The notes below the pieces were generated by a model that did not search any database, was not told the DNA's origin, and saw nothing but the letters and a program-made list of their open reading frames with translations. This document shows, piece after piece, positions 1 through 10,139 of a stretch of 52,500 nt of DNA. The translations under genes were made by a program, and so were the position numbers. The DNA comes from Halisarca cf. caerulea (lineage: Eukaryota; Porifera; Demospongiae; Chondrillida; Halisarcidae): NCBI GenBank assembly GCA_963170055.1, contig CAUJGJ010000085.1:2037701-2090200 (forward strand). The letters are read 5' to 3'. Numbering within the stretch: position 1 is the stretch's first letter; every line of letters begins with the position of its first letter.

Positions 1-75
1 TTGTGAAAACAGCTTCTTATAGTTACTGGTCTGCAATAGTATGTATTAAATGCACAAACTGTTTCATCTGAGAAG

Positions 76-2625
76 ATGAGCTACACATCCGTTGTAGTGT
101 GTGGACTATTGATTGTACTCATATGTGGAGCTGAAGATGACACAACAGCCAACAATTGTGTCTCTGAATATGAAGAGTTTGAAAAGAAGACTTTCGATGA
201 TAACACTCACAACAGGTACAGCTTATACCAGATATTCTATCCACAAAATCAGCGTCTACCCTATACCGTAGACATCATCTTTCAAACAGTCCTACCAACT
301 GGAGTGGAATCAGAGATTATACACGAAGATCCCGTCAGGTTCTGCAACATCACTAGATGGAGATGGATATCTTCTCCCATTTTTCTCTTTGTCAGACCGG
401 AATACTTCAATCGCGTTGTGTTCTTCACAATGAACTACTTCAGAGAATGGACCACTCCTTCTGTTACCCTCAAAGTACCATATCCTTGTCCCAACAGTAC
501 AATTCAGTTTCTGTCACAAATGACAAGTTTAGTAAGTTCCCAGAGAAGCTTATTTGCACTGTACAGTACAAAATACTAATGCAAACATTGTGTACACATC
601 AGTGGCTCTGGAAAGTATAAATTTAGCCTCCTTTAATTACATGTATGACACAAGGCACACGAGTTGAATGCATACAGTGAAACTTGCTTAGTATGTACAG
701 TGTAAGTGCCTGGTTTAGTACATACGCCTCATTCTGTCCCTGTGTACACCTCATGTACATAAACCAACCCTGATAGTAAGTACCTGGTTTAGTACATACT
801 CCTGGATAGTAAGTACTCCTCATTCTGTCCCTGTGTATACCTCATGTACATAAACCAACCCTGATAATAAGTACCTGGTTTAGTACGTACTTCTGGATAG
901 TAAGTACTCCTCATTCTGTCCCTGAGTACACCTCATGTACATAAACCAACCCTGATAGTAAGTAACTGGTTTAGTACACACTCCTGGATAGTAAGCATGT
1001 ACTCTCATTCTGTCCCTGTGTATACCTCATGTACATAAACCACCCCTGATAGTAAGTACCTGGTTTAGTACATACTCCTGGATAGTAAGTACTCCTCATT
1101 CTGCCCCTGTGTATACCTCATGTACATGAACCAACCCTGATAGCAAGTACCTCTGATAGCAAGTACTAATTTTATGTCCCCTTCGAGGTATGTACTAAGC
1201 AAGTTTCACTGTATTATCCTTGATAACTGGTTGGTAGGGGGATCCTGGTGTAATGTGATTGGCTATTGAGCCTGCATATTAAATCAGATTTTGGCATGTA
1301 TGCTGGTCAGCCATTTTAGTTTCACAAGAAACGCATAAAATTTTGACACTATTTTATAAATGGTTATTCTACAATCTATCCCATAGGACACTGTACTCAT
1401 GTCGGGATGGTTTACAAATTTAATTGTAAGTCACATTAATGAGCATGGTTGTGTCAGGATTTTAGGGGGAGGAGGGGGGGGGGGGAGATGCCCCCAATTG
1501 AAATTTTAGTGGGTGACTGCCCCCTTGTCCCCCCTGTTCCACTGCCTCTGTATAACATATGCCTCAATTGTTTCATAGGTTGATGGATATGCTGTGAAAA
1601 GCACACCCAATGGCAGAACATCTGGTGGGATGATCGGACTGTGCACAAATGCTAATACAGAAACACTTAATCCTCTACCACTGAAGGAAGAAATGGACAA
1701 CAAGATATTTAGAATCATGATGAGCTCAGCGTATTACACTGGGATCCTGTTTGGAGTATCTCTGGTGCTGATCGGATCTGTTCTGGTGCTGCAATGGTAT
1801 CTGAGACAATGGGTTGAGCTGAACAGGACTTATTCCTACAAGCATTACGGCCTTTGGTGGGGAGTTACATGTATTGCAATCATGGTAGTACCCGGGGCAC
1901 TCTATCTTGACATGACAGCAGTATTGGTAAGCTACCCAGAGTATGGAGCAACTGCTAAAATCGTAACTAGTATCCTCCTATTGGGATTGGGGTTACTGCC
2001 TGGAGTACCCATAGCTGTATACTTCACATACAAAACTAAACCACCTGCTGTTCCCTACATCATTCTTATACCGGTCACCATATTCTGTTGCTGTCACAGT
2101 GGTAGACAGTGTGCCAAGTCCCTTGTGTTTGGGATTGCACTATGGATCAACATTGTATTAGTCACGGGTATTATGTTTCATGGATTACTATTGATTCTTG
2201 GGTTGTTTGTTGAACCTTTTGCAGTCATTACAAACACTTTGGTGCTATTCCTTGCCACATTCTGCATCAGTAACATACTAGCATTGCTATTCACCATTTC
2301 GGCCTACATCTTCACTCCCAAACATCTCAGACCACAAGGACAAGGGAAAACCATGTTACGTGCTGTACTACTCATTCCACTGCTGGCCATGATCACATGT
2401 TTGTGCATTTCAATTGGATCTTTGGGATACCTCATCAACCAAAATACCCAGCAGGGAAATGCCCTATTTCTTGTGAGTTCAACAGCATTTCCTATCATTC
2501 TTGGAGCTGTCACCTTTGGTCTCAAGAAGCTCATAACTAAATGGCTGGAAAGTCCACCCAACAGGCAACAAAGAAAATGCAATGACAGCAAAGAAGAAGT
2601 GCCCGAGATAATACTGCTGCCTTGA
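76..2625 (+). CDS. Array gene 1 (subfamily A): secreted-ectodomain multi-pass membrane protein, intact
   Basis: Two exons, 76-531 and 1579-2625, joined by a phase-0 intron with GTAAGT donor and TAG acceptor, give about 500 residues. Residues 1-19 form a signal peptide. The ectodomain (about 20-200) has Cys in NNC, FCNIT and PCPNST contexts, a WRWISSPIFLF motif and N-glycosylation sequons. Exon 2 starts VDGYAV, adds one stalk Cys (GLC), then about seven hydrophobic spans (first about 201-227), the loop FTPKHLRPQGQGKTML and a charged tail ending EIILLP. The first ATG just precedes the hydrophobic leader, as in the paralogues. I do not recognise the family; the spans do not show class A GPCR hallmarks (no DRY or NPxxY). 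The 1,047-bp intron is the longest of the array because it contains a repeat element. Function unknown; a surface receptor or channel-like role is only a guess. Confidence 0.85.
675..1211. mobile_element. 537-bp inverted-repeat element with TA target duplication, inside intron of array gene 1
   Basis: The ends CAGTGAAACTTGCTTAG and CTAAGCAAGTTTCACTG are inverted copies, each flanked by TA (673-674 and 1212-1213). The CAGTGRAAC terminus plus TA duplication resembles non-autonomous pogo/Tigger-type elements. The interior is a tandem array rather than transposase. Confidence 0.75.
700..1175. repeat. Tandem array, period about 91 bp, five copies
   Basis: The landmark AAACCAACCCTGATA (and variants) starts at about 761, 852, 943, 1037 and 1128, giving intervals of 91, 91, 94 and 91. 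Each unit also carries CTCATTCTGTCCCTG and CTGGTTTAGTAC. It fills the interior of the inverted-repeat element in this intron. Confidence 0.85.
1460..1552. repeat. G-run / C-run repeat remnant in intron
   Basis: A run of about 13 G after TTTTAGGGGGAGGA is followed by GATGCCCCC and several CCCCC tracts. This matches a dispersed G-rich/C-rich repeat seen again near 13,680, 16,280, 16,750 and 44,450. Confidence 0.45.
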
Positions 2626-3640
2626 CCAATATGTATGTAAGGCTAATAAGGCCAGTACACAAAAAGAAATAGAAAGAATTATAAACATTCTCATTGTCAG
2701 TAACTCCCACACATAACACATTAATTATCAATACACATCGTTATACAGTGGAACCTGCCTAATCCAGCACCTCTATAAACCAGCATTCTCCTAAACCGGT
2801 CAAGTTTCTCAGGCACCGACCATAATTTACCTTACAAACTGACCTCTATAATCCAGCAACCTGCTAATCCAGCACTGTTTTGCATTCCCCAATGGGTGCT
2901 GGATTAGACAGGTTTCACTGTACTACCATACAGAGGGAATTTTCAAGGAGCAAAATTTTTGGCAGATGCTAAAAATTGGGATTATTCATGGTAAAAAGAT
3001 ACATGGTTCATGGCCAGGCTATTAAATTGGTACAAATGGGCCATTTCCCCAAACTGCACGACATTAATTGACACATAAACAATCACCATATAATTCCCTG
3101 TGCATGTTGGATTGAAGCATAAACACCCACCCAAAGGACTTACCATCAAATCTCTTTGTAAAGTAGGAGCATGATTGCGAGTAAACATTGTGTGTGCGAT
3201 TTCATTTGGGGAGAGTGGAGATCATATCCTCCTTTGAAACCCATTTGGTCCTCTCTCCATCCTAAAACTACACTATTATGTTATAACATACAAAGCAGAT
3301 GCCAGTTTCACTCTTCATGGGATCAAGTCAAAATCAATGGAAGCCAGTCAAAATCAATGGAACAATTGTCACATGTGTAAAAATGGCATGGAAACCCGAT
3401 ATGTTAACAACCACCCTTATTTGTTGCACAGCAAAGGTCAATGTAGCCCTCAACTTTCGATCATGATGCCCATGTTGATTAATTTGGAAAATCCTACCCC
3501 TTATTAACCACATTTAAACTGTGATTATGTAGTAGATAAGAAAAAGCAAATAATGTCCACTATAAATGCTAACCCTTTTTTTATCATATCCGACACAGTC
3601 ATGACTCATTAATTTGTTCCATTAAAATATGCTGGATTAA
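2626..3640. repeat. A-type 3' flanking block (copy 1)
   Basis: Downstream DNA shared with array genes 2, 3 and 4 and with an orphan stretch at about 24,690-25,400. Landmarks: AGTAGGAGCATGATTG with TTTCATTTGGGGAGAGTG (3163-3222), GGTCAATGTAGCCCTC (about 3436) and a CCACTATAAATGCTAACCC run (about 3557). No gene seen; the short ORFs here are not conserved between copies. Confidence 0.6.
2746..2920. mobile_element. 175-bp pogo-like miniature element with TA duplication
   Basis: Ends are CAGTGGAACCTGCCTAATCC and GGATTAGACAGGTTTCACTG, inverted repeats of about 27 bp, flanked by TA (2744-2745, 2921-2922). The corresponding flank of array gene 2 (about 7230-7245) lacks it, so it is a recent insertion. 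Confidence 0.8.
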
Positions 3641-4451
3641 AGAGGGACCCCAGTGCTGGGTAAACGAATCTTCAATAAAATTCCACCTTCACATAATAAT
3701 AACATATACTACATGATGCTTACAGAGTGGTATGAATGTATGCATGTACATACATGTATTCTAAGAGTGGAGTCAAATGAAATAAAACTTCACTGTCCTA
3801 ACTCAAACTATGGTTCTAATGTCTTGATTATAAAAGTGATGGATGTATTCTTGACCATGTTAAACCTTTATGCAGGAATATTTGGGAGTGTATCAAGCAC
3901 AAATACTTCACCTAGTATCCCTATTGTAACCTCCCAGCAGTGCATGAACTGTTGGTCATGGCTTCACTAGCGAGCTCAATGGGTTCCTGCCTCAATTCAA
4001 TCGCAAATTATTTAGAAAATTGTTGTAAATTCCCTATATATATTCACTGTACTAAACGTTCCCTTGTGACATCATTGCAAACATGGCTGTCGGTTTTGTA
4101 GCCGAAACCGGAAGTGGGCTACTTTTGCTCACTTCACAACATCTGTTGCAAATTTAAATGTTCCCAAAGTTAATTATTAGGAGGTAACTATTGACTATTG
4201 TGAATTTTTTTTCATGTCAGTGGCCCTTTCAGTGGCAGTGAACATTTCACAATGTAAGGTGGTTTTGATAGAGTGGGGAGTGCTGGTGGCTCAGCTGATT
4301 GTGCACTGGAAGTTAATTTGTAAAAGATTAGCATGGTATACCATCCAAGCTGCATGCTTTTGGCGTTTTTTTCCCTGCACCCCCCTGCCACCAACACGGG
4401 GACGAATGAAAAGATGCCATCCAACTAATTCATAATTTGATTTAAATTGAA
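3641..4451. other. Intergenic, no gene recognised
   Basis: AT-rich DNA with only short non-conserved reading frames. The piece around 4,228-4,270 (CAGTGGCAGTGAACATTTCA) recurs near 13,010, 17,075 and 18,893, marking the edge of the repeated upstream block. Confidence 0.5.
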
Positions 4452-4598
<147 letters not shown>

Positions 4599-4654
4599 TT
4601 ATGAGGGCCTCAATAGTAACCTCAGGTTAATAATCATTAATAATATTATTATTA

Positions 4655-4960
4655 AAAAGGCAAAATAATCTTTTATGGGGAGAGTCCTAAGAGGTTACTG
4701 GATGTGCTATGAAGAAAGTTGCATATCTTTTGATGTTTAGCTGCAGCTACTCCATTTTATCCATGTTGTCAACAGAAACAATGTAATACCTTGAACGCGA
4801 AAGTGGTATACAACCATTTTCTGATATCACATACTGAAACTGTTACAGTCCGAAAATGGAACAACAAATATCAACTGAGGGACACAATAGGAACAGAAAA
4901 AGCTTGCTAATATATCTGGTTATGGCAATTTTCCAAATTCTGAGGGACACAACGTGTACA
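4655..4960. repeat. A-type 5' upstream block (copy before gene 2)
   Basis: Contains the landmark ATCTTTTGATGTTTAGCTGC (4726-) followed by CTACTCCA and later GGTATACAACCATTTTCTGA and AACTGAGGGACACAA. The same ordered landmarks occur near 9115-9350, 13050-13335, 18375-18432 (partial) and 26640-26810, so the block belongs to the duplicated gene unit. Whether it is regulatory is unknown. Confidence 0.7.
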
Positions 4961-5052
4961 TGTGACAGTGAATAAGCCTACCAACATGCACTGCAGCAAT
5001 GGTACAACTACATGTGCACATAACTGTATTAAAAGCAATGCATATAGCATCT

Positions 5053-5265
5053 TATACCACATGTGTTTTAATTTTCACGAGGTTCAGTATTCGCAGTATT
5101 CACGGATTGGAAGCCATTCGTGAAATTTTACACCTGCGAAAATTTAGATTAGGCTCTTGTGAAATGGCAAACATGGCTGTCTGTAAATATAGAAAAAAAG
5201 CAAAAATTGCTAAAAGTCAAAATCTGTGAAATATACACCCCACGAAAATTAAAGCGTATACGGTA
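5053..5265. mobile_element. Short inverted-repeat element of the CGAAAATT family
   Basis: The left end ATACC..TTTAATTTTCACGAGG and the right end CCACGAAAATTAAAGCGTAT with ACGGTAT are imperfect inverted copies. A second, more decayed copy follows at about 5266-5450 and related copies precede genes 3 and 4. No coding capacity. Confidence 0.55.
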
Positions 5266-5499
5266 TGCTTGAATGTTTGCATAGTTTTATATTCACGTTT
5301 TCATGGATTAAAAGCCATCCGTACAAATTTACACAGGCAAAATTTACATTGTGCTATTGTGCAATGACAAAATATGGCTGTCTGTAAATACGTATAAAAA
5401 CCCAAAGATAACTAAAACTCCATGACAATTAAAGAATACATAGCATAAGAATACACAGTCACATGAAAAACCATTAGTACCTTATTTTCTGTGCGTGGT

Positions 5500-5553
5500 T
5501 ACTTAAAGCCACTTCCCATGTAAACTGCACACTTTTCATAAACAGGAGAAGTA
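5500..5553 (+). promoter_or_regulatory. Conserved leader region immediately upstream of A-type start codons
   Basis: CTTAAAGCCACTTCCCATG, AAACTGCACACTTTTCA and AACAGGAGAAGTA lead into the ATG. Nearly the same sequence precedes genes 3 (10,088-10,139) and 4 (14,040-14,091). The AACAG could be the 3' splice site of a 5'UTR intron, or the block may be promoter/5'UTR; transcript ends are needed. Confidence 0.4.
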
Positions 5554-7120
5554 ATGACTGGATTATATACAGTGTGTGGACTGTTCACTCTGTTATTTAC
5601 CTGCAGAGCAGAGTACGACACAACGGCCAACAACTGTGTATCTGACTATGAGGAGTTTGAGAAGAAGACCTTCAGTGACAATACTCACAACAAATACAAG
5701 TTATACAAGGTATTTTACCCACAAAACCAACATCTTCCTTATGCAGTTGATGTAATCTATCGAACAGTCCTTCCGAATGGACAAGAGTCAGACATAACAG
5801 AGAACGGTTGCAATATCACTGAATGGAGATGGGTTTCATCTCCCATTTTCCTGTTTATAACACCATATGATCTTAATGCTCTTGCCATACTCACAATGAA
5901 CTACTTCAGAGAATGGACCACTCTTTCAGTTACCCTCATTGTTCCACCTCCATGTCCAAACAGCACCTACAGCTTTCTTCTTTTAATGACCAGTTTGGTA
6001 AATTGCTGCAACTTTAAGATTTCAATTTTCACTTTTAAATTAAATTTATGTTTAGATGCGTATAGCCTACTATCCACATAGGCAGATGACTATGCTCTTG
6101 GAAGATATGGAACAACAACACCTTCACAAAGTGCTTACAGGATATGCAGCAACAGTTTCTCAAATAATTCTCACATCGATGAATTCAGAACAATAGATGG
6201 CATTGTCTTTTGCTTAGGAGGATCTTGTGGGATTACCTTGGTTGTGATGGGATATGTCCTGGCACTGAAGTGGAACCTCAAGGACATGGTTGAACTCAGC
6301 TACACATACTCCTACAGACACTATGGAGTGTGGTGGGGGGTGACCTGCTTTGGGGTAATAGCGGTGTCTGCAGGAATGTATTACTATATTCACGTAATCC
6401 TTTTGTACAGCAGGTATAAACTGCTTGTAAAATACTTTCAACACATGGGATATTATACAAATTTGGGGATGCGTATTAATTGGAATCACAGCTCTACCAG
6501 GAGTACCCATAGCTGTATACTTCACATACAAAACTAAACCACCTGCTGTTCCCTACATCATTCTTGTACCAGTCACCATATCCTGTTGCTGCTGTAGTAC
6601 ACAGCGTGCCAAGTGTCTTGTGTTTGGGGTAGCAATGTGGTTTGTTCTCATGACAGTCATAGTTGGTGTAATTCTCGGACTGTGTATAATATTGGCAATA
6701 CTAGCTGAACCTTTTGCAGTCATTACAAACACTCTGGCATTATTTCTTGGAATCTTCTGTGTCATTAACATACTAGCATTGCTATTCACCATTTCTGCCT
6801 ACATCTTCACTCCCAAACATCTCAGACCACAAGGACAAGAGAAAACCATGTTACGTGCTGTACTACTCATTCCACTGTTCGGTATGGTCACATGTTCGTG
6901 TTTTTCAATTGGCTCTTTGGGATACCTCATCAACCAAAATACCCGACAGGGGAATACCATATCTCTTTTGAGTTCTTTTGCCCTTCCTATCATCCTTGGA
7001 GTGGTGACCTTTGGTCTCAAGAAGCTCATAACAAAATGGCTGGAGAGTTTACTCAACAGGCAGCAAAGAGAATGTGAAGACAGAGAAGAAGAAGTGCCTG
7101 AGATCATACTGCTGCCTTGA
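5554..7120 (+). pseudogene. Array gene 2 (subfamily A), broken by a one-base frameshift
   Basis: Exon 1 is 5554-5997 (148 codons, signal peptide plus ectodomain) and exon 2 is 6082-7120, joined at the usual phase-0 GTAAAT/TAG junction with an 84-bp intron. Exon 2 stays open from ADDYAL through the first two membrane spans, but between about 6420 and 6482 it carries one extra base relative to gene 3 (64 against 63 bases between the AAACT and GGAATCACA landmarks), and the original frame stops at 6537. The remaining spans and the EEVPEIILLP tail continue in the shifted frame to 7120. All other features are family-typical, so this is either a young pseudogene or a sequencing error; the loss would remove spans 3 to 7. 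Confidence 0.75.
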
Positions 7121-8280
7121 CCAATATAGTATGTAAGGCTAATAAGGCCAGTATACATGCAAACGACATAGAAAGAATTTAAGCATTATCATTGTCAATA
7201 ACTCCTACACATAATGCATTAATTATCATTGTACATCATAATAATACCACACAGAGGGTATTTTTCAAGGGATAAAATTTTTGGCAGATGCTAAAAATTG
7301 GATTATTCATGGAACATGACACGTGGTTCGTAACCAGGTTATTCAATTGGTACAAAAGGGCCATTTCCCCAAACTGCATGACATACCGTAAGGGTAGAAA
7401 TTTTCGCGGGTGGTTTATTTTCGCGTTTTTCGCGAGTCATTCCAAACCCGCGAATATTTATCCTAGGCACAAAGTGCAACGGGAGAGGCCTGCCTGGCCT
7501 GGGTTTAACACATGGCTCGATACCAGGTTAAGAGCAACGTTGTTTAAGTAGTCGAGTCCCATTGGAAGCGATATCCCTCCTGAATCTGTCTATCTTCTTG
7601 TTCGAACGTTTCTTTTGAGCCCACCTCCAAAGCAAGTTATCATAATTTGTTTAGAGGAATTGGAATAAGAAAAGACGAGTATGAGAAAGTATCGCAGACG
7701 GACAGTTGGAGATCAAGCGATTGGTTAGTGATCACGGGGTAGCTAGAACTCTTCTACGTAGGATTTTAAGGACAAGAACTCGTCGTAGTATTGATTACTG
7801 GTTTGTTTCTCACAGTACAGCATTACCTGGCTGTAATCTAGCCCTACTTCTGAATAACTGTAAGCGTTGTATCCTCTAACTGCACTCGTCGATAGAATAG
7901 AAGGTTGCCATAACTTCGATCGATGTTCTTCGAACGGTTTTCAGCGCAGCCCCTGTTCCCACAAATGATATTCATGTGACTACCTTTGGCTGGGGACGCG
8001 AAATTTAATACCCGCGAAAATTTCAAAATAAAGGAAATTTTTGGATTCGCGAAAATTTGAACCCTCGAAATTTTCTACCCATACGGTATTAGTTGACACA
8101 TAAACAATCATCATAATGATTCCCTGTGCATGTTGATTTGAAGCATAAACACCCACCCAAAGGACTCATACTATCAAATTTCTTTGTAAAGTAGGAGCAT
8201 GATTGTGAGTAAACATTGTGTGTGTGATTTCATTTGGGGAGAGTGTGTGGGGGGGGGGGGGATAAACTAAGACTTTATAA
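7121..8280. repeat. A-type 3' flanking block (copy 2), split by an insertion
   Basis: Matches the flank of gene 1 (CACAGAGGGTATTTTTCAAGG, AACTGCATGACA, then ATAAACAATCATCATAA and TTTCATTTGGGGAGAGTG) except for the 701-bp element between. Ends in a G run at about 8247. Confidence 0.6.
7386..8086. mobile_element. 701-bp TA-flanked inverted-repeat element (CGAAAATT family)
   Basis: Ends CCGTAAGGGTAGAAATTTTC and GAAATTTTCTACCCATACGG are inverted copies, flanked by TA (7384-7385, 8087-8088). The empty site is visible in the flank of gene 1, where GACAT runs straight into TAATTGACACATAAAC (about 3059). Inside are several TTCGCG motifs but no transposase; non-autonomous Tc/mariner-like by its TA duplication. 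Confidence 0.8.
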
Positions 8281-8327
8281 TCAGATCATTGATAGGTACA
8301 TAAGCTGCAGAATGTGTATTTATTAGT

Positions 8328-9106
8328 CATCAGCAATCCCATCTTACAACAAGCCTTCACACGACTCAGAACAAGATGTCACAGTCTTGCTATCAAAGTT
8401 GGTAGATTATACCCACCCACCAATTCCAGTCTTGAATAGGACCTGCCCTCTCTGCAATAACAAGATCGAAGATGAAGTCCACTTTTTTAATAAGTGTCCC
8501 GGCCTAGAACATCTAAGATCTGATATGCTATCCATTGCCAGCAAATTAAATTGTTGCTTCAGATGGACCAGGTTATCCCCGATCAACAAGTGTATACCTT
8601 TATTGTTGAATCAGAACACTCCCAGCTCTGCTTGCAGCTGCTACAATTCATACAGAAAGGACAGCAACATCGATTGCTAACACTTACCATTGTTTGTAAT
8701 GTCTACTATGCAAGTACAATGCCTAATTGTGTGTTTCCCAGTTTGAGTAATGTCTATGTTCTATAATGTTGTGTGTATTGTGTCCTGTGTATAGTATCAT
8801 TACAATTATTGTAACACCGTGTCTATATGTATGTGTAGTGTGTCACACCATCACCAAACTTTTTCCACTGCTGAGTTATATAATCCAGCCCCACCAAACA
8901 CTATCATGTTGATTGGATGTAATAGGCAAAAGATATATATTATACGTTTAAATTTATGATGCCTTGGGCTCACACAGCATACACTTCTGATTTCAAGCTC
9001 TTTTCAATACCAAATCGTCTTCACAACATTGTACAGCATACCATTGTATTTATAGGTCTAAGGGCCATTTTGTCATGACCAATGAATTGAATATTATTAT
9101 TATTGT
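8328..9106 (+). mobile_element. Decayed 3' end of a non-LTR retrotransposon (LINE) with ATT tail
   Basis: A reading frame with FTRLRTRCHSLAIKVGR switches by a frameshift into PVLNRTCPLCNN, IEDEVHFFNKCP and LRSDML, the Cys-His cluster typical of the C-terminus of jockey/CR1/I-type reverse transcriptase polyproteins. The region ends in a (ATT)n tail at about 9095-9106, as LINE 3' ends often do. Reverse transcriptase catalytic motifs are absent, so it is 5'-truncated and dead. Confidence 0.65.
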
Positions 9107-9109
9107 GGG

Positions 9110-9350
9110 CAAAATAGTCCTTTTATGGGGAGAATCTTGAGGCTATTGGATGTGCTTACAACTATGAAGAAAGTTGCATATCTTTTGATGTTTAGCTGCA
9201 GCTACTCCACTTCATCGATGTTGACAACAGAGATAATGTAATACTTTGAACATGAAAGTGGTATACAACCATTTTCTGATCAATATACTGAAACTGTTAC
9301 AGTCCTAAAATGGAACAACAACTATCAACTGAGGGACACAACATAATACA
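9110..9350. repeat. A-type 5' upstream block (copy before gene 3)
   Basis: Same ordered landmarks as 4655-4960, including CCTTTTATGGGGAGAATC, TCTTTTGATGTTTAGCTGCA and ACTGAGGGACACAA. Confidence 0.7.
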
Positions 9351-9424
9351 AGTGGTAGTGAAGCCATCAAACAAACACTGCAGCAATGTAACTGTATGCG
9401 CTCGTAACTGGCATTAAGCAATGC

Positions 9425-10035
9425 ATATCCCTTATACGCTTGAATTTTCACATACTAGTTTTATATTCATGGTTTTCATAGATTGAAAGCCATCCGTGAA
9501 GGTTTACACTAGTCTGGTGAAAATTAAGATTGACAAAACATGGCCGTCTGCAAAATTAAGATTGACAAAACATGGCCATCTGCAAAATTAAGATTGACAA
9601 AACATGGCCGTCTGCAAATATAAACATGGATATATATGGACAGAGAGTAGGACCCTGCTGATTGAAAAGGTGAATTGTACGATTGATGCACCCAATTTGA
9701 CTGATGAGGAGGTGGCAGATTACGTAATGGATAGAGCATGTACCAATTGCCAATTGATGAAGAGCATAGAAGGGATGTGGAATGAGAGATTCGGGGAATG
9801 ATTGTCCAGAACTTGGATGTATGTCTAACTCTAATTATAGGTTGCATGTGCATGTAATTGTGGTGTGTGTACAGCATTGTACACTGGGATAGTGCTGCAT
9901 TGGACCTTGTGTTGGTCCTAGTGTTGCAAGACATGATGCACTGAAATTAATAATAATAATAAATTAAATAATAATAATATAAAAACCCAAAAATCACTAA
10001 AATCCCATGAAAATTAAAGAACATATGGTACAAGA
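9425..10035. mobile_element. CGAAAATT-family element interrupted by a second insertion
   Basis: The left part (TTGAATTTTCACATACTAG ...) and right part (AAAAACCCAAAAATCAC ... ATGAAAATTAAAGAACATAT) correspond to the intact arrangement before gene 2. Between them lie three copies of a 34-bp repeat (CAAAATTAAGATTGACAAAA, about 9523-9620) and a 340-bp stretch with a 65-codon open frame (9604-9801, no recognised similarity) ending in an AATAATAATAA tail, perhaps another LINE 3' fragment. Confidence 0.45.
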
Positions 10036-10139
10036 AACACAGTCACATGAAAACCCATTAGAACCTTTAAGTTATTTTCTGTGACTACTTAAAGCCACTT
10101 CTCAAGTAAACCGCACACTTTTCAAAAACAGGATAAGTA

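Noticed and set aside
700..1175. CRISPR-like or other spaced repeat array
   Set aside because: Repeats are contiguous 91-bp units without unique spacers, in a eukaryotic intron.
2304..2591. Antisense open frames opposite exon 2 that recur in several array copies (also 6799, 11380, 15342, 29542)
   Set aside because: They recur only because the sense strand is duplicated; lengths and ends vary between copies, and no independent protein signature is seen.
9604..9801. 65-codon open frame with an ATG in GGCAAACATGG-like context
   Set aside because: Starts in a triplicated 34-bp repeat and has no recognised similarity; treated as part of an inserted repeat.
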